This document shows, piece by piece, positions 6,249 through 7,092 of a DNA stretch of 7,092 bases. Position 1 is the first letter of the stretch; every line of letters begins with the position of its first letter. Position numbers and translations under genes: made by a program. Below the pieces are notes generated by a model, which did no database searches, was not told the origin of the DNA, and saw nothing but the letters and a program-made list of their open reading frames with translations. Origin of the DNA: Polaromonas sp. (GTDB lineage: Bacteria > Pseudomonadota > Gammaproteobacteria > Burkholderiales > Burkholderiaceae_C); assembly GCA_028292345.1 (NCBI GenBank), contig JAQGMN010000362.1, forward strand, positions 1 to 7,092, read 5' to 3'.

Positions 6249-7092
6249 TCAGGCCAGCGCCACCTCGCGGCCCGTCAGCGTTTTGGCCAGGCCCTGCGCC
6301 AGCCGGTTCACCGCGCCATACACCGACAATTGCGGGTTGGCGCCGATGCTGGTCGGGAAAATCGAGCCGTCGTGGATCGAGAGATTGCCCAGTTGCCAGT
6401 GCATGCCGTCCGGGCGCGTCACGCCCTGGCGTGCGCTGGCGGCCAGGCCGCAGCCGCCCATCACATGCGCGCTGACGATCTTCACCAGGCGCGGCCTCAT
6501 CGGCAGCGCCAGCACCGCCTCCCGCGCCTGGGGCCAGGAGGTGTAGGGCACGGCCATTTCGTGCAGCGGCAGCACCTGCCGGGCGCCGGCGGCGAACTGG
6601 ATTTGCATCATCGACAGCAGCGCCCGGCGCGCGCCCTGCATGACGTAGTCGCCCAGCGGGTAATCGAGCACGGCGGAGCCGTCGCCGCGCAGCTTGACCT
6701 GGCCGCCGGGTGCATCGTCATGGAAACCGTCGCGCAGCAGCGCCAGCAGGGTGTGGTTGTGGGGAAAGGACCTGAGCAGGTCATGCTGCCCCTGGCCCAA
6801 ACCGGGCACGGTGGAGGCAAAGATCAGCGGATGCAGCGGCGGCGCCTCCAGCTTGTAGCCCATGGCACCGTCGACCGGCTGGGTCTGCAGGAAGTGGTCG
6901 GTGTAGACCGACTGCGGCGCGCCGCTCCAGGCCTCGACCTTCTGGTCAAAGATGCCCGACGACATCACCACCGGATGCAAAAAGGTCCGGATTCCCAGCC
7001 GGCCATGCGGATCGGGCGCGCCAGAGCGCAGCAGCACCGCCGGCGAGTTGATGGCGCCGCCGGCCAGAACATAATGTTTTGCTACTATTTTT
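6249..7092 (-). CDS. GMC-family FAD-dependent oxidoreductase, C-terminal part (5' end outside window)
   Basis: Flavoenzyme family that oxidises alcohols or sterol-like substrates (glucose-methanol-choline type); the exact substrate cannot be read here. The frame runs from the right edge (first full codon 7091-7089) to TGA at 6251-6249, giving 280 visible residues of a protein usually 500 or more long. The entry begins near the second GMC signature, HYVLAGGAINSPAVLLRSG (visible residues 6-24). The C-terminal domain has the conserved active-site His in SAHVMGGCG (visible residue 209). The FAD-contacting stretch LSIHDGSIFPTSIGANPQLS follows, with Asn at visible residue 252 as the second active-site position. 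The GTG at 7037 lies within the signature and is not the true start. It precedes the membrane alpha/beta-hydrolase by 26 bp, suggesting a shared metabolic role, perhaps on a hydrophobic alcohol or ester; this is inference. Confidence 0.9.
   Translation of the reverse strand, partial: KIVAKHYVLAGGAINSPAVLLRSGAPDPHGRLGIRTFLHPVVMSSGIFDQKVEAWSGAPQSVYTDHFLQTQPVDGAMGYKLEAPPLHPLIFASTVPGLGQGQHDLLRSFPHNHTLLALLRDGFHDDAPGGQVKLRGDGSAVLDYPLGDYVMQGARRALLSMMQIQFAAGARQVLPLHEMAVPYTSWPQAREAVLALPMRPRLVKIVSAHVMGGCGLAASARQGVTRPDGMHWQLGNLSIHDGSIFPTSIGANPQLSVYGAVNRLAQGLAKTLTGREVALA
7077..7092. repeat. AT-rich TTTTGCTACTATTTTT element at the window edge (copy C, truncated)
   Basis: TTTTGCTACTATTTTT closely matches the left half of the element at 1369-1390 (TTGCTACT followed by a T-run). 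On the minus strand it encodes KIVAK, in frame, just before the HYVLAGGAINSP signature of the GMC oxidoreductase. The rest of the element, if present, lies outside the window. Confidence 0.4.

Noticed and set aside
5245..6546. Plus-strand open frame of 433 codons opposite the hydrolase and the end of the oxidoreductase gene
   Set aside because: It spans two real minus-strand genes and their gap, and its product has no recognisable motif.

Overview
The window is about 7.1 kb of GC-rich DNA with dense coding and strong G/C bias at third codon positions. Gene content suggests a betaproteobacterium, most likely Burkholderiales and perhaps Comamonadaceae (Polaromonas/Rhodoferax/Acidovorax-like). 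The clues are a bacterial phenylalanine hydroxylase, a BarA/GacS-type hybrid kinase, and short AT-rich GCTACTTTTT..AATAGC-type repeats that I remember from Comamonadaceae genomes. No search was possible, so the family placement is an inference.

Layout. (1) Bases 1-509, plus strand: the C-terminal 168 residues of phenylalanine 4-monooxygenase (phhA), cut by the left edge. (2) Bases 506-5007, minus strand: a two-gene signalling operon. The promoter-proximal gene (3895-5007) encodes a response regulator with a class III nucleotide cyclase-like output domain. The second gene (506-3898) overlaps it by 4 bp (ATGA) and encodes a 1130-residue membrane hybrid histidine kinase with a Cache-type sensor, HisKA, HATPase, two receiver domains and a C-terminal HPt domain. 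The kinase and phhA genes converge, and their stop codons share one CTAG tetranucleotide. (3) Bases 5008-5313: a 306-bp non-coding stretch, with an AT-rich core at about 5130-5240, that should hold the promoter of the signalling operon. (4) Bases 5314-7092, minus strand: an alpha/beta hydrolase (lipase/esterase type, N-terminal membrane segments) downstream of a GMC-family FAD oxidoreductase that is cut by the right edge. The two are 26 bp apart and probably co-transcribed.

How the genes may work together. The kinase and cyclase-like regulator look like one phosphorelay: a periplasmic signal is sensed by the Cache domain, phosphate passes His-Asp-His within the kinase, and the separate regulator is the likely final acceptor. 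The regulator keeps both metal-binding aspartates of class III cyclases, but three other positions that normally matter for catalysis are changed (K to Q, N to S, R to K). Its output may therefore be an altered or dead cyclase. The hydrolase and oxidoreductase form a separate, probably metabolic, pair acting on an unknown lipid, ester or alcohol. I see no mobile element, CRISPR array, tRNA or rRNA. The most unusual structural features are the convergent CTAG stop overlap beside a perfect 10-bp hairpin, and short AT-rich repeat-like elements lying in frame inside three coding regions.
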